From: Aculops lycopersici
Lineage: Eukaryota; Arthropoda; Arachnida; Trombidiformes; Eriophyidae
Assembly: GCA_015350385.1 (NCBI GenBank)
Contig: WNKI01000001.1
Location: forward strand, 786,496-850,495
Direction: 5' to 3'
Length of the DNA stretch: 64,000 bases
The translations under genes were made by a program, and so were the position numbers. Below, one piece after another: positions 10,019 to 20,047 of this stretch. Below the pieces are notes generated by a model. It did no database searches and was not told the DNA's origin. It saw only the letters and a list, made by a program, of their open reading frames with translations. The stretch's first letter is position 1. The number at the start of each line of letters is the position of its first letter.

Positions 10019-10576
10019 TTTAGTAGAGCGAGAGTCAAAGCAGAGCGCGGGGTACGCAGTTGAGTTGAGTAGCTGTCGTTGTTGTGTTATGTTGTGTTGT
10101 GTTGTTGTTGTTGTTGTGGTTGGTAGTGGTAGAATGTACGGTTATGTTTTACACAAGCAGTAGCAGCCAATGGTAGATACTTTACTTTACTATAATATTA
10201 GTAGTGGTTGTGCAATGCGATGAACAGAACTGAAGGGACGAATCAGGCGGGCGTCGCCAGTGCTACCGCTAGTGCCAGTGTTAAGGCTACAGTGCCTATT
10301 CTAATGCTATCGTGGTTGCCGCTGCCTTGACTAGCGCCACTGTCGCCAGTGTTGCTGGCTCTGTCCCTATTGCTACAGCCGCCACTGCCACTGCCGCTTC
10401 TGGCTTAGGCGCCGCAACTCCGTCACTGTTGCCGCCACTGCTGGCTGGCTGGTTGGCTGGCGCTGTTCCCGCCGCCAATGCCTCTGCTCCTCGCGCTTGC
10501 GAGCTGAAGCGTCTGGATAGTCATTCGCTCTGCAGATTGTTGTTGGCCGCCAATAACCAGAGCCAGAGCGGCGCTT

Positions 10577-11278
10577 AACTTGCCTTCTTATAGTGCTAGT
10601 TGTGTGCAAATGTCTTTCCCCCACAGAGCGCAGGACATTTGGGCGCCAACTCGAGGGGGTGGCAGTCGGTCGTTAGTTTGCCGACGTTGGCGCCGTTCCC
10701 CGCGCGAGCAGCAGCTTTGTGTGTGCTCTGACTCTCACCGCCGCCAACGCCAACGCCATCGACGAGCGACGACTACGAGTGGGGAAGCGGGCAGCCAAGT
10801 AGCACGACCAACGACCGACTACGACGACGCGCTATTGCCTCGCTCCGTCGTCTCTCTTTCGCTCACTCTGCTGGTCGCAGTCGTCGTCTACGACGTCGCT
10901 GGGCCATCACAAGGCAGCGAACTGAACACATTTCGTTTCCATTAGCTCGGTGCGTTGTAATCGCCGAACGACTACGACCAGTGAGCGACGGCAACAACAA
11001 CAACAACAGCAGCAGCAGCAGCGCGCCGTCATCGGTCGCTGGTCGTGCTCGTTGGCCACCCGCTTGCTCATTCGCTTCCCCACTCTTGGCCGTCGTTGGC
11101 AGAGGGAGAGCCAAAGAGAGAGGGAGAGGGAGCACAAAGCTCGCGCGGGGAACGGCGCCAACGTCGGCAAACTAACGACCGACTGCCACCCCCTTGAGTT
11201 GGCGCCCAAATGTCCTGCGCTCTGTGGGGGAAAGACATTTGCACACAACTAGCACTATAAGAAGGCTGCCAGCAAGTT
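10577..11278. repeat. Near-palindromic centre of the inverted duplication
   Basis: The outer 130 bases (about 10577-10708 and 11145-11278) are strong inverted repeats: the block from TTCTTATAGTGCTAGTTG to CGTTCCCCGCGCGAGC recurs reverse-complemented. Further in, the arms stay recognisable but diverge with indels and a (CAA)(CAG) run at 10991-11021, down to a spacer around 10890-10960. These are the upstream regions of the two divergent HMG copies, so the block is probably the duplicated promoter-proximal sequence. Confidence 0.8.
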
Positions 11279-11429
11279 GAGCGTCTCTCTCCCTCTCTGT
11301 GTGTCTCTCTCTCTCTCTCTTTCGCTCGCCCTCTTCGTCGACCGAACTGCAGAACGAGTGACTAATGGTCATGTTAGGTTAGAGGGGAGAGCGAGACCAG
11401 CCAGCCAGCCAGCTGGCAACGAACAACAT

Positions 11430-12290
11430 ACGTAGTTGATAAAGAAAACCCCGAGCCTTCGGGGATAAATCCCTGATTAGGGGAAAGAATGTCACCCTCC
11501 GCAGGGCTTCTCTCCCTTCCCCTGCATAGAGAAAATACCCAGATTGCAGACTAATTGGAGGAAAAACTCATAAAGTGTCCGTAACAAGCACACGCAACAC
11601 TCGCGTCGGAACGAAATTGAATGGATACTTTTCGGGGGATTCTAGAGAAGAATCAGAGCAACCAAGTGTAGCGAATTGGGAAGCAACTATACCTGACTTT
11701 AGGTAAACCCCCCGATTTTGATCAGCGTTTGGGGTTTTCTCAATCTTTTGGATGGTTTTCCGTGTAGTATTTGCTGCTTCTATTCTCGCTAGCTTGGCAA
11801 ACACGATATTCGGTCTTACCATTGGACGCCGAGAATGGCACAGTGATGGCCTGTGCCGGTGTCAAGCTAGTTTTAGCCCGAGTTTCCTCGTTGGCCAGTC
11901 TCACCTGTGCTGCCGCAGGTGGTTGGCGAGCGTTCGGGCGCCAAATTTTAGATCACGTGCCTGGAGGCATTGTCACTAAAAAGTCGGTTTAGAATTATGC
12001 ACACTCGAAACGTCCAATTGCATCAGAAAGTAGATGAGTTATCAAGCTAGAAATTCCCCTAGAATGTGGAGGAAAATTTATCAATTCGAGCGGGGAAATC
12101 TGGGCTAGAGACGAACTTTGCACTTGGCACAGAGTCATGCGCTGTGCCAAGTTCTGGAGGCAAAATTGGCGTGCGGAAGTTCGGGTGCATACCTTGTCTG
12201 CTCAACAACGACAGCAGCAGCCCTCAAGCTTAGCTCAATTCTACCATCGCTAGTGATTATTCGGTCGCCCAGCGCGAAGCAAGCACACAG
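11430..12290. other. Unmatched segment present only in the right arm
   Basis: Left-arm sequence at about 10240-10575 aligns to the right arm at about 11280-11430 (CTGCAGAACGAGTGACTA and the CCAGCCAGCCAGC tract) and again from about 12300. The intervening 0.85 kb has no counterpart on the left. It contains a GC-rich hairpin (CCCCGAGCCTTCGGGG, about 11449-11464) and an 11-bp perfect hairpin at 12122-12152. I found no transposase, clear terminal repeat or target-site duplication, so it could be an insertion on the right or a deletion on the left. Confidence 0.5.
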
Positions 12291-12653
12291 CGAGCGAGAG
12301 ACGGCCATAGGAGAAATGGCAGCAGAGTCGGCGCCAAAGCAGCAGTAGTAGCAGCAGCGGGAACAGCGCTGGCAGCGGCAGAATGAGCAGCACTGGCGAC
12401 GCCCGCTCGATTCGTCTCTTCAGTGTTCAGAGCGTTCAGTTGAGTTTAGTGTTCAGTTCAGTTCATCGCATTGCACCGCCACTATCAATAGTATAGTAAA
12501 GTATCTAGCATTATTTCTACTGTTCCTAAAACACAACTACTTTCTACGGTTAACACTACCAACAACAACCACGACAACAACAACAGCGACAGCTACTCAA
12601 CTGTGTGCCTCGCGCTTCAATACTCTACTCTTCCTGACTTACGCTCTACTAAA

Positions 12654-13542
12654 ATGAATCATCAGCAAGACTACTCAGAGTATCACCACCTTCAACACCC
12701 TACGATGGGCACGCTGCCCATGTTCTCGGCGACTGGCCTGAACTTGACTGTTATGTCACAGGGCCAGCACCCGGGACACCAGCTGCTCTACCCCGTTGAG
12801 CTGCACCAGCAACAACAACAGCTCCAACATCAGCAAGCCCATCACCAACAACAACACCCACAGCACATAGCGGCCGTTGTGGCGCACCAGCAGCAACAGC
12901 AGCAGCACCAGCAACAGTTACATCATCAGCAAGCTCAGCAACATCAGCAACAGCAACACAATCAACAAGGCCAACATAGTAACCAACACCATCAGCAGCA
13001 ACAGCAACAACCGCAACAGCAACAACAGTCCTCCAAGAAACAGAAGAAGGTGCCGAAAGTCAACAAGGATGGAGTGCCTGCCCCGAAGAGGGCCACGACG
13101 GCCTACATCAACTTCACTCAATGGTACAGAGAAGAACTCAAAAAGACTGGCCGAACGATACCCAAAATCGGGCGAGTTCGGTAAGGAGTGTGCAGCGAAA
13201 TGGAATGCCATGAGTGAGGAGGACAAGGCCCCGTTTTTGGAGACCGCAAACAGAGATCGCGAGAGGTACCAGCGCGAGATGGCCATCTACAAGCCGGCGC
13301 GCGACGAGAGCAAGCCGAAGAGGCCAACGACGGCATTTATGCTATTCATGGCTGATTTCAGGAAAGAGATGGCCGGTCGGGAGCCAGAGGGTGGAGTCTC
13401 GGCGCTGGCCAAGGCAGGTGGTGAACGGTGGAGAGGTATGACTGACGAGCAGAAGAAGCGATATGTAGAGATGCAAAATGAGGAGAAGGTTAAATACGAG
13501 GGACTTATGGAGGAGTATAGGCGCCGCGTGTGTACTGATTGA
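12654..13542 (+). pseudogene. Two-HMG-box gene, copy B, frameshifted in box 1
   Basis: This is the inverted paralogue of the gene at 9131-10018. From the ATG to the middle of box 1 the translation is the same (Gln/His-rich N-terminus, PKRATTAYINFTQWY). At 13170-13172 there are three G where copy A has two (ATCGGGCGAG versus ATCGGCGAG). This shifts the frame and ends translation after KIGRVR at a stop at 13182-13184. The rest of box 1 and all of box 2 continue intact in the next frame to the stop at 13540-13542. Everything else is well preserved, including 3' codons that differ from copy A mostly synonymously. It may be a very young pseudogene, an allele, or a one-base sequence error. A truncated Gln-rich protein of 176 residues without complete HMG boxes is the literal product. 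Confidence 0.8.
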
Positions 13543-14065
13543 TTGAGCCCAATTAGACCATATGGACAACTAAAACAACATCATCACATAAATATAAATA
13601 TTTTAGCTACCAATAACAATATTTCTACTCTGTAACACCCGCCATCGTCCAAGAGCAAATTACTGGTTTGTCTGAGGCCGCCTTCGTTGTTCCACTACAC
13701 TGCAACTGGTTGGTACAAGCCTCAATAAAATCGAATCAGACAGAAGAGAGGGTTATCGAGCGAGAGTCTTGGAGCCCCACTGATGTAAACTAATTTACGT
13801 TGTCATCCTGCTGCTGATACTACTCTCACTACTGCTCCTATCTCGATTAATCTCCACCTCGATTTCTCGCCTCGATTGGCTCAGACTGGACGCGAGCCAC
13901 TAAATCATTCGGCGAGGGTGCCAAACTACTTGAAGCCAGCTGTTTCGTTACCAAGATGACGGATTGGTTAAGTGTCTCGAAAAACCAATCGTCGGCCATT
14001 CAAGTATCCAAACGTCAAGCTTGAGCAGACATTTGAAGAGCCGACGGCGGTTTAATTCAAAAACA
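13543..14065. other. Copy-B 3' flank, homologous to copy-A 3' flank
   Basis: The segment contains the HMG copy-B 3' UTR with AATAAA at 13724-13729. It resembles the reverse complement of 8900-9130: the shared CAATAAAATC and GCGAGAGTCTTGG stretches lie in the same order. No other gene is seen. Confidence 0.6.
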
Positions 14066-14477
14066 TCCAGACTGGAAGTTGAGCTTCGATCCTATGTAAA
14101 ATTTGACACTATAGCCCAAGATGATTGAGGTATTCGATCTCACAGTCACAGACTCAACCAGATCATCACGAAAGGCAGGCCTGAAAGCCTTCCAAAGTAT
14201 TGTATTCCCAGACATGTATAGCTTCGGTCGAGTTTGGGCGGCCTTTAAGATATTCAATTTCATCGTAGCAAAACAGCTGACCAGATTTAGATGGCGCCAA
14301 GATATCACACAAGAGCAACAGGTTGGTTGCGAAGCCCATCTAAGCTGGTTATAGAACTTTATCCGGATCTGGCAAAGGCCATACCTATCAGAAATGTGGG
14401 CTGATGGAACGAAAGGATCGGCCAAGATAAGTTTATGCCTATGATTTTTGTAAACAACGAGAACCGTGATAGATATA
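14066..14477 (+). pseudogene. Decayed fragment of PFAS 3' end
   Basis: The relic starts with a match to the PFAS segment encoding WQLSFDP (CCAGACTGGAAGTTGAGC), continues through EVFDLTVTD at about 14123, then a shortened version of the GFSYADVFGSGRGWAA region, and stops matching near the amidotransferase nucleophile. After a large deletion it resumes with the extreme C-terminus (GATTTTTGTAAACAAC at 14443) and 12-15 bases of 3' flank. The nucleophile and His/Glu region are missing, stops interrupt the frame, and the original stop codon is lost, so it cannot make an enzyme. Its plus orientation and position beyond HMG copy B mirror the intact PFAS beyond HMG copy A. Confidence 0.85.
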
Positions 14478-14833
14478 GAAATAATTTATCGAAGATGAAA
14501 TCCTTTTGTGCTTTTGTTTAGATTACATAATAAACAGAACATACAACTGATACAACCTTACGCAACTGACAAAAGTCGGGTTGAGCCTCTAACAGTGTGG
14601 CTGGTGAATCTGCTAAAATATTGATGTCTTTTTTAAGTGAATGCCTAGTTTATTTATAAGATTCTATAACAACTGATAATTGCTCGGTAGAAGTCTGCTT
14701 TCAGAGTGAACTTTCCTTCATCTCCTTGTCATGCAATCCTCAAACTTTGCAAGCTCTATCACTGTACCTGTGCAAGCTTTGATCACAATTGGCGCCATTT
14801 CACCAGCTGGCGCTTACCTGCTTGACTGTGATA

Positions 14834-15724
14834 TCAGTGGTTTAGAATTATAAGGCTACTGAGCACAAGGTAGAACAAGCCGATAGGGTAGATGGCAAGT
14901 GCTCGCTTACTGGGTTGCTGATATCTAATCAGAATTCTTACTGAACAGTAAGTTGGCCAAGCAAATCCAAACAGAAGGCCTACTACTATTCGCTCAAACA
15001 ACAGTCGCTCGAATGAGAAAATTTTTGACAATATTAATCCAATACAAGGCGATACCAAACAGTAGCCGAATACACACATGAGCTGCAATATCGATGGTGG
15101 GGCAATCAAAGTATTGAATGAACTTCCCTTTTTTGTATTTGTCGAATTTTCACTTTGGTTCTGGCCACCTGAATATTGTTCAAGGGTTGGTTCAGAAACT
15201 ATCTGTTTTTGAGCAGAAAATGGATCAGTTTTGTTGTTGACACTTGATATTGACAACAGTCGATAGTTTAAGCTCACAATGCACGAGCCGAACCAAACAA
15301 GAACGAAGACATCTGAAAATTGAGGTCCAGATCCATTATCTCTATCGACGGAATGGTGTAATTCGAAGGCCAAAAATGTGCACAATATCAGGGGACCCCA
15401 GAGATCCCAGCCTCTGAGTACTACTTTGTAAATATCATAAGAGCTCAAAGGTAGAGCTACAATCTTAATCTTTCGGTATATGCTCGTGAGATCACGTAAC
15501 AGGGTATCCAAAATTGGTTCGTCTAAATGATTGTAGTCGCCAGAAATTTGCTGCTTAGCTTCTGGTGAGCCATTAGTTAGCATTCCATCCAGATTCTGAG
15601 ACTCAATATCGGCTGATGATGGCATAGTGAGCTCTTCGTCTTGTGTATCCACCATTTCGATATCATCTAAAAGCTTATACTTTGCACTGGACGAAGCCGA
15701 ATCGGCCTTGGCTTGGGTATTCAT
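14834..15724 (-). CDS. YIPF6: YIPF6, Yip1-family Golgi membrane protein
   Basis: A 296-residue protein. Yip1-family proteins are multi-pass ER/Golgi membrane proteins that bind Rab GTPases and help vesicle formation; YIPF6 acts in the Golgi. The N-terminal 75 residues are polar. The diagnostic block follows: DEPILDTLLRDLTSIYRKI, then VLRGWDLWGPLILCTFLA (first membrane helix), GPQFSDVFVLVWFGS, LNYRLL, and a C-terminal set of helices with LQLMCVFGYCLVSP, FAWPTYCSVRIL and KRALAIYPIGLFYLVLS. Five membrane segments can be counted. Compared with vertebrate YIPF6 (236 residues) there is an extra polar loop of about 45 residues between helices 2 and 3. The ATG at 15722-15724 is the first in frame. 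Confidence 0.93.
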   Translation of the reverse strand: MNTQAKADSASSSAKYKLLDDIEMVDTQDEELTMPSSADIESQNLDGMLTNGSPEAKQQISGDYNHLDEPILDTLLRDLTSIYRKIKIVALPLSSYDIYKVVLRGWDLWGPLILCTFLAFELHHSVDRDNGSGPQFSDVFVLVWFGSCIVSLNYRLLSISSVNNKTDPFSAQKQIVSEPTLEQYSGGQNQSENSTNTKKGSSFNTLIAPPSILQLMCVFGYCLVSPCIGLILSKIFSFERLLFERIVVGLLFGFAWPTYCSVRILIRYQQPSKRALAIYPIGLFYLVLSSLIILNH

Positions 15725-15881
15725 GATATGTTATTCAATTGATTCGACTGTTCTATTTATGAGATGACCATCACAAAATTTCTACGATCTATCTTTACTT
15801 GTTTGAGAATACCTATGATTGTTAGGTATGTATTGATGTTGATTCTTATTCTTGTTCTATGTGGTTGATTTTTGTTTTGCA

Positions 15882-16761
15882 TTAGTTGCTGTCAATCCAT
15901 TTCAATTCAAATGGTTCCTTGGATTCACCCAGGTTTGATATGTTATGACCTAGATTTCTAGAATGAAATTCATTATTACCACATGGCCTCTCTTGTTTGT
16001 CATCTCTTGCTCGATATTGTTGTTTTCGCACAGCCATGAGCGGTTTGAAAGCGCCAGGATAGCGGGCACCACTACTTGCGATGTTTGTGTAATCCACCTG
16101 TGCAGGTCAAGTTCAGCAAAAACTTCTTAGATCTGATGAAAGACATCGATAGTGATATCTAGATAACAAATCGAATTAAACAGGCATGTTCGTATGTTGA
16201 ATCAACACTTTGAGTTCTTAAAAAATGTAGTTGTGTGTATGTTATCACTACACCGCTATCGACGAGTCGCTAATCTCGCCTACTTGGATCCCCTGCAAAT
16301 CGGCAGACTGAAGTTTTACACTTACAGGGCTTTCTATCAACCGTTGGTGAATAAGGCCTTAGAGCTGTTTCGATTTGCCAGGGATGTATACACCTCCTCA
16401 CGTAAGTGTTGGCTGGACACATTGTATTTCTCAATTCCACCACAAAATCCATAGCCCTAGGGTCAATTCCAGTACTTTTTACGGTGCCAAAGGATTGCTT
16501 ATGCCCTCGCACTCTACCACTTGCATCAAAGATATTCAAGGCTTTGCCAGATATAACCGAGATAGGAGGTGGATCCTTTATCTTCCCGGAGCTTATGCTC
16601 ATTGATTCCCTCTTCGGACGCGCCCTCAATTGGTATCTAGATAAATAGCCATTGGATATAGGTCCTTGACGGTCTTGACGTGTTTTGTTTTGTATTCCAA
16701 ACTCGTGATCACCAATTGAGTCTAATTTCTCTTGCTTGATCACTTTCCGTTGTGGTCTCAT
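15882..16761 (-). CDS. Unrecognised two-exon gene, 191 residues
   Basis: I do not recognise this protein. Exon 1 is 16761-16402 (ATG, 120 codons, ending ...MCPANTY). Intron 16401-16098 (304 nt) has a GTGAGG donor and CACAG acceptor. Exon 2 is 16097-15882 (71 codons plus stop, starting VDYTNIASS). Both junctions are phase 0, so the frames join exactly. The product is basic, without signal peptide or membrane helix, with low-complexity Arg/Lys-rich segments in exon 1 (RYQLRARPKRES) and a more ordered middle (SGRVRGHKQSFG..DPRAMDFVVELRN). Supporting points are the perfect splice phase, an ATG start and open frames on both sides; against it is the absence of any recognised domain. Confidence 0.55.
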
Positions 16762-17212
16762 AGTAATAGCCCCTCTTAGGATTCCTAGATTATTGTATCA
16801 AGATTATGATGGTTTTATTAAGAGTTTTGTTACGTGTCATAGCATCATCTTGAGCAAATCATCGATCTTACTTGTTAGTCTGGGCATTTCGTGTTGAATA
16901 TGACTTTAATTCTTAAGAGCTTAGGCAAGCAATGACAATGATGGAAAATTCTCCATCGATTGCTGACAATGGTCATTGTTTTGACATGACTGACAGAATT
17001 AGCGCAGTGCACATGTTGATTGGATTTAGAAAAGTCAAAGCACTCTGGAATACCACGATGACTTGTACGATGACCAGTGGCCATGGGGAAAGATGCAAAT
17101 AGAATGGTGCCAATATATCAACTTCAACCTGGATTTTTGAAAAGGTAGTTTATTTTTAAGCAGTGATTATTATAATGAGTGTCTACGTGACTTGGTTAGT
17201 TCCATTTATTTG
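16762..17212. other. Intergenic region with possible PFAS-like relic
   Basis: No intact gene. On the minus strand near 17030-17060 a frame reads ECFDFSKSN, resembling the conserved PFAS motif ECFDLAQSN, but the similarity does not extend convincingly on either side. Confidence 0.3.
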
Positions 17213-18802
17213 TCAGTCTGTGGCGATTCCCGGTATCTCGTCCGATGGCCCGGAGAATCTAGCTCGAAGTTCGTTTATCGTTACTCTCATCAAGCATATG
17301 GATGCAAACACATCTGAAACCATAAGCATTATGAAAACTGGTTGCCAGTTGTCTGGTCCAGACACTAAACCTGCAAACAGAGGCCCGATCACAGCACCAA
17401 TTGAACCCATTCCATCGATGATCGCCGAGACCGTGGCCATAGCTTTACCATCCTTTATTCTGTTTCCCAGATCGGCACTCACGGCAGTGGTTATCAGGCA
17501 ATAGGGTCCATTGACGAGGAATCCCGTGATTAATTGTAGTGAAATATTGTTAAACTTGGATTTAGAACCAAACTGTTGATAGGCAAACATTGATGGTATA
17601 GCTAAAATAAGCATTATATTGCATATGAGACCATTCATGCGGAATCTGTCGGAAAGGTGTCCAGCCAATATTGCACCTAGAATACCACCGATATCAAACA
17701 GAGTCGACAGGTAGGCTGCATCCTCTGAGCTGAAATCTGTTGAAGCTGCTATGTATCTTGGTAGCCATTGGAGAAATGTGTAGCTCACCAACTTGGAAAA
17801 GAAAAGACATATCGAAAATTCTATGACCCCTGGAATCTTCAATGCAGTCATGAAGGAGACTGCTTTAGCCTCTTCGTTTTGGACGTCAGGTATTGATGGA
17901 CTCGTGTCGAGATCAAGTTGAGATTTAGTGGTTTGTGATTCTTTTGGCTGGATGATCACAGCAGTCTCGCCCGCCACTTGGGTTAGGCCAACGTCAGATG
18001 GGTGCGGAGTTAAAAACAGTAGTAGCAAAATTCCGGTTGCGATCATGATGAAGCCTGGAACGAAAAAGGACATACCCCAATCTGTTTCAACAAAGTAGCC
18101 TGATATCGTCGCTCCCAGAATGTTTCCAATACTAGTATGACTATTCCAGATTCCATAGATAAGACCTCGTTTGGAAGGTTCAAACCAGTTGCTGACGCAT
18201 GTTACCACTACAGGCCAACCACTACTCTGAACTGCACCTGAAAATAGTTGCACAATCACGAAGTAGCTCAGTGTATGTATCTCTAGCGTGCGGGCGAGTC
18301 CAAAGGCCACAAGACCCATACCAGATAGTATTGATCCAGATGATACAAAGTATCTCAAGTTGACCCTTTCGGCTATAACTCCACTGAAGAACATACAAAC
18401 GGCATAGGATAGAAGCCACGATGTGTCTAATAGCGCCAGAAGCTGATTGGCTGTTGCATCGTTGTCGAATGGAGCCCAGTTACCTGAGCTGTTTGTCGAT
18501 TGATTATTTTGTGGTTCTAAGTGAAAGTCTATAACGTTGTTGTTGGGTGCTTCATGATTGTAGTCTGTATCATGGTTAAGAACGTTCTTGACAACAACGA
18601 AAGGCCTTCGGCCCATATGGAAGGTGGCATATGCTATGAATGTTAATATAATCACCAAGGTTTTGTAATAGGTACGTTTGCATTGCGTTGATTTGAATTG
18701 AAAACATAGTCCAAATAGTTTGAGACCTAGGGGTTTGTTGATTTCATTGGTGCCAATGAGAGTTGTTAAGCTTGTGGTTCTGGTTGCATCTGCGTGAGCC
18801 AT
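17213..18802 (-). CDS. SLC37A2: SLC37-family sugar-phosphate/phosphate antiporter
   Basis: A 529-residue single-exon major-facilitator transporter. SLC37A1/A2 proteins exchange glucose-6-phosphate or glycerol-3-phosphate for inorganic phosphate in the ER membrane. Family marks: TYYKTLVIILTFIAYATFHMGRR at the first helix, NWAPFD before helix 2, a long first loop with Asn-X-Ser/Thr sites, VVVTCVSNWFEPSKRGLIYG and SHTSIGNILGATISGYFVE (organophosphate:phosphate antiporter signature region), a central cytoplasmic loop (about residues 265-315), then ALKIPGVIEFSICLFFSKLVSYTFLQWLPRY and LVNGPYCLITTAVSADLG. Twelve helices can be counted. It is closest to the A1/A2 branch; A2 is a best guess. No C-terminal KKXX retrieval signal is seen. 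Confidence 0.92.
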   Translation of the reverse strand: MAHADATRTTSLTTLIGTNEINKPLGLKLFGLCFQFKSTQCKRTYYKTLVIILTFIAYATFHMGRRPFVVVKNVLNHDTDYNHEAPNNNVIDFHLEPQNNQSTNSSGNWAPFDNDATANQLLALLDTSWLLSYAVCMFFSGVIAERVNLRYFVSSGSILSGMGLVAFGLARTLEIHTLSYFVIVQLFSGAVQSSGWPVVVTCVSNWFEPSKRGLIYGIWNSHTSIGNILGATISGYFVETDWGMSFFVPGFIMIATGILLLLFLTPHPSDVGLTQVAGETAVIIQPKESQTTKSQLDLDTSPSIPDVQNEEAKAVSFMTALKIPGVIEFSICLFFSKLVSYTFLQWLPRYIAASTDFSSEDAAYLSTLFDIGGILGAILAGHLSDRFRMNGLICNIMLILAIPSMFAYQQFGSKSKFNNISLQLITGFLVNGPYCLITTAVSADLGNRIKDGKAMATVSAIIDGMGSIGAVIGPLFAGLVSGPDNWQPVFIMLMVSDVFASICLMRVTINELRARFSGPSDEIPGIATD

Positions 18803-20047
18803 TTTCTCACTATATTTCTATCTTCAGGTCTCTTTATTTATAAATATATTTTATTAACAAGGATGGATGATTGTTACAATCATCAGTAAGATTTAAAAAT
18901 TTGATGCCTGGACATTTTGATTTGAATAAAGATGAGTTACACGGCGCCCACTGCACCAGTCTCGGTGAACTTATGAGCGGCTGCACTAAATGGCAACCTG
19001 TTGCGCGGACTTCAAGCTAGATCTAGATTCACCCTTCGCAGAACCCCGGCGTGAGGTTAGTTGTCTATCTATTTATAAATAGATATATATACCTCTAACT
19101 AAACTTATTTTCTATTGACTGGCCTTGCCTCGCTTATTTGCGTAATCTAATATATGGATGGAGACAGTTGATTGGTAAGGTTGATTGGCTCTATATAGCA
19201 ACAGTGGCAATTTCGATGGTGCGCTTAGTTCATGATCAGATATTTGTCCCGGTACATTACACATCGAAAGACCATGTTCAATGACTATGCCGGTCGCCGA
19301 ATTCAATTAGCATGTATCATGTTCGTTATTTAACATGACGATTAGTATGAGGAGTACATGAGCCGCAATTGAGTTTAATGCTCTTGAAAATATTGTGCAA
19401 CTAAAACTCGGCGCTAAGCTATTGTTAGTTCAATACAATGTGAATGTGCAAATGATCATGGGGTGGATGCGTGTTGTCATCATATGCATAAATAAAACAA
19501 AGAAACGGTTTGAGATTACAAAATTGAACTCCTTGTAGCAACAAATCAAAATGGAAAATCGATGAATTAGTTCTATCAATTAATATTACTAGACCCCAGC
19601 TTTCGATAGGATCATTTAACAGACACCATTGCTTCATGGCCGAGATGATAATGTGAAAATTGGTGGCGCAATTGAAAATAAAGTGCTCGCTAGTCTATGT
19701 AAAGATAAAACTCAATTGGATCATTCTGAGTCTGAAGTGGAACAAAAGGTGGGGCAACGAGTCAAGTGAAGGAGCCATCACTTGATGTTACCAGTTGTCG
19801 GGCTTAATCAGTAGCTGCTCTTACTCACTCGTCAAGTCTTGATATGTATTAGCCTAATTTGTTTTTTGTGGACTCACATGCTTATGGCAAGTTAATTTAT
19901 TCAGCCGCACAAAGACAATATTATGGACGTGACGTGATTTTGGTAACTTTCACCTGTTGTGCTCGTGTGTTGTGTCACTAACATCATAACAACAATTAGA
20001 GTATTTACTATGTTATAAATGTCATGTCGTTCGTGGATAACAATCAA
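18803..20047. other. Intergenic region, 1.2 kb
   Basis: No coding signal recognised. A perfect 20-bp palindrome (TATCTATTTATAAATAGATA) lies at 19066-19085, immediately followed by an alternating TA stretch. The rest is AT-rich non-coding sequence between two minus-strand transporters. Confidence 0.45.

Noticed and set aside
10060..10130. GTTGT-rich tract next to HMG copy A considered as a separate repeat element
   Set aside because: Its reverse complement (ACAAC-rich) recurs at the matching place before copy B, so it is duplicated 5' UTR sequence rather than an inserted element.
11568..11992. Overlapping frames of 73-84 codons inside the right-arm-only segment
   Set aside because: No domain, no splice signals, and frames overlap on both strands; typical of chance openness.
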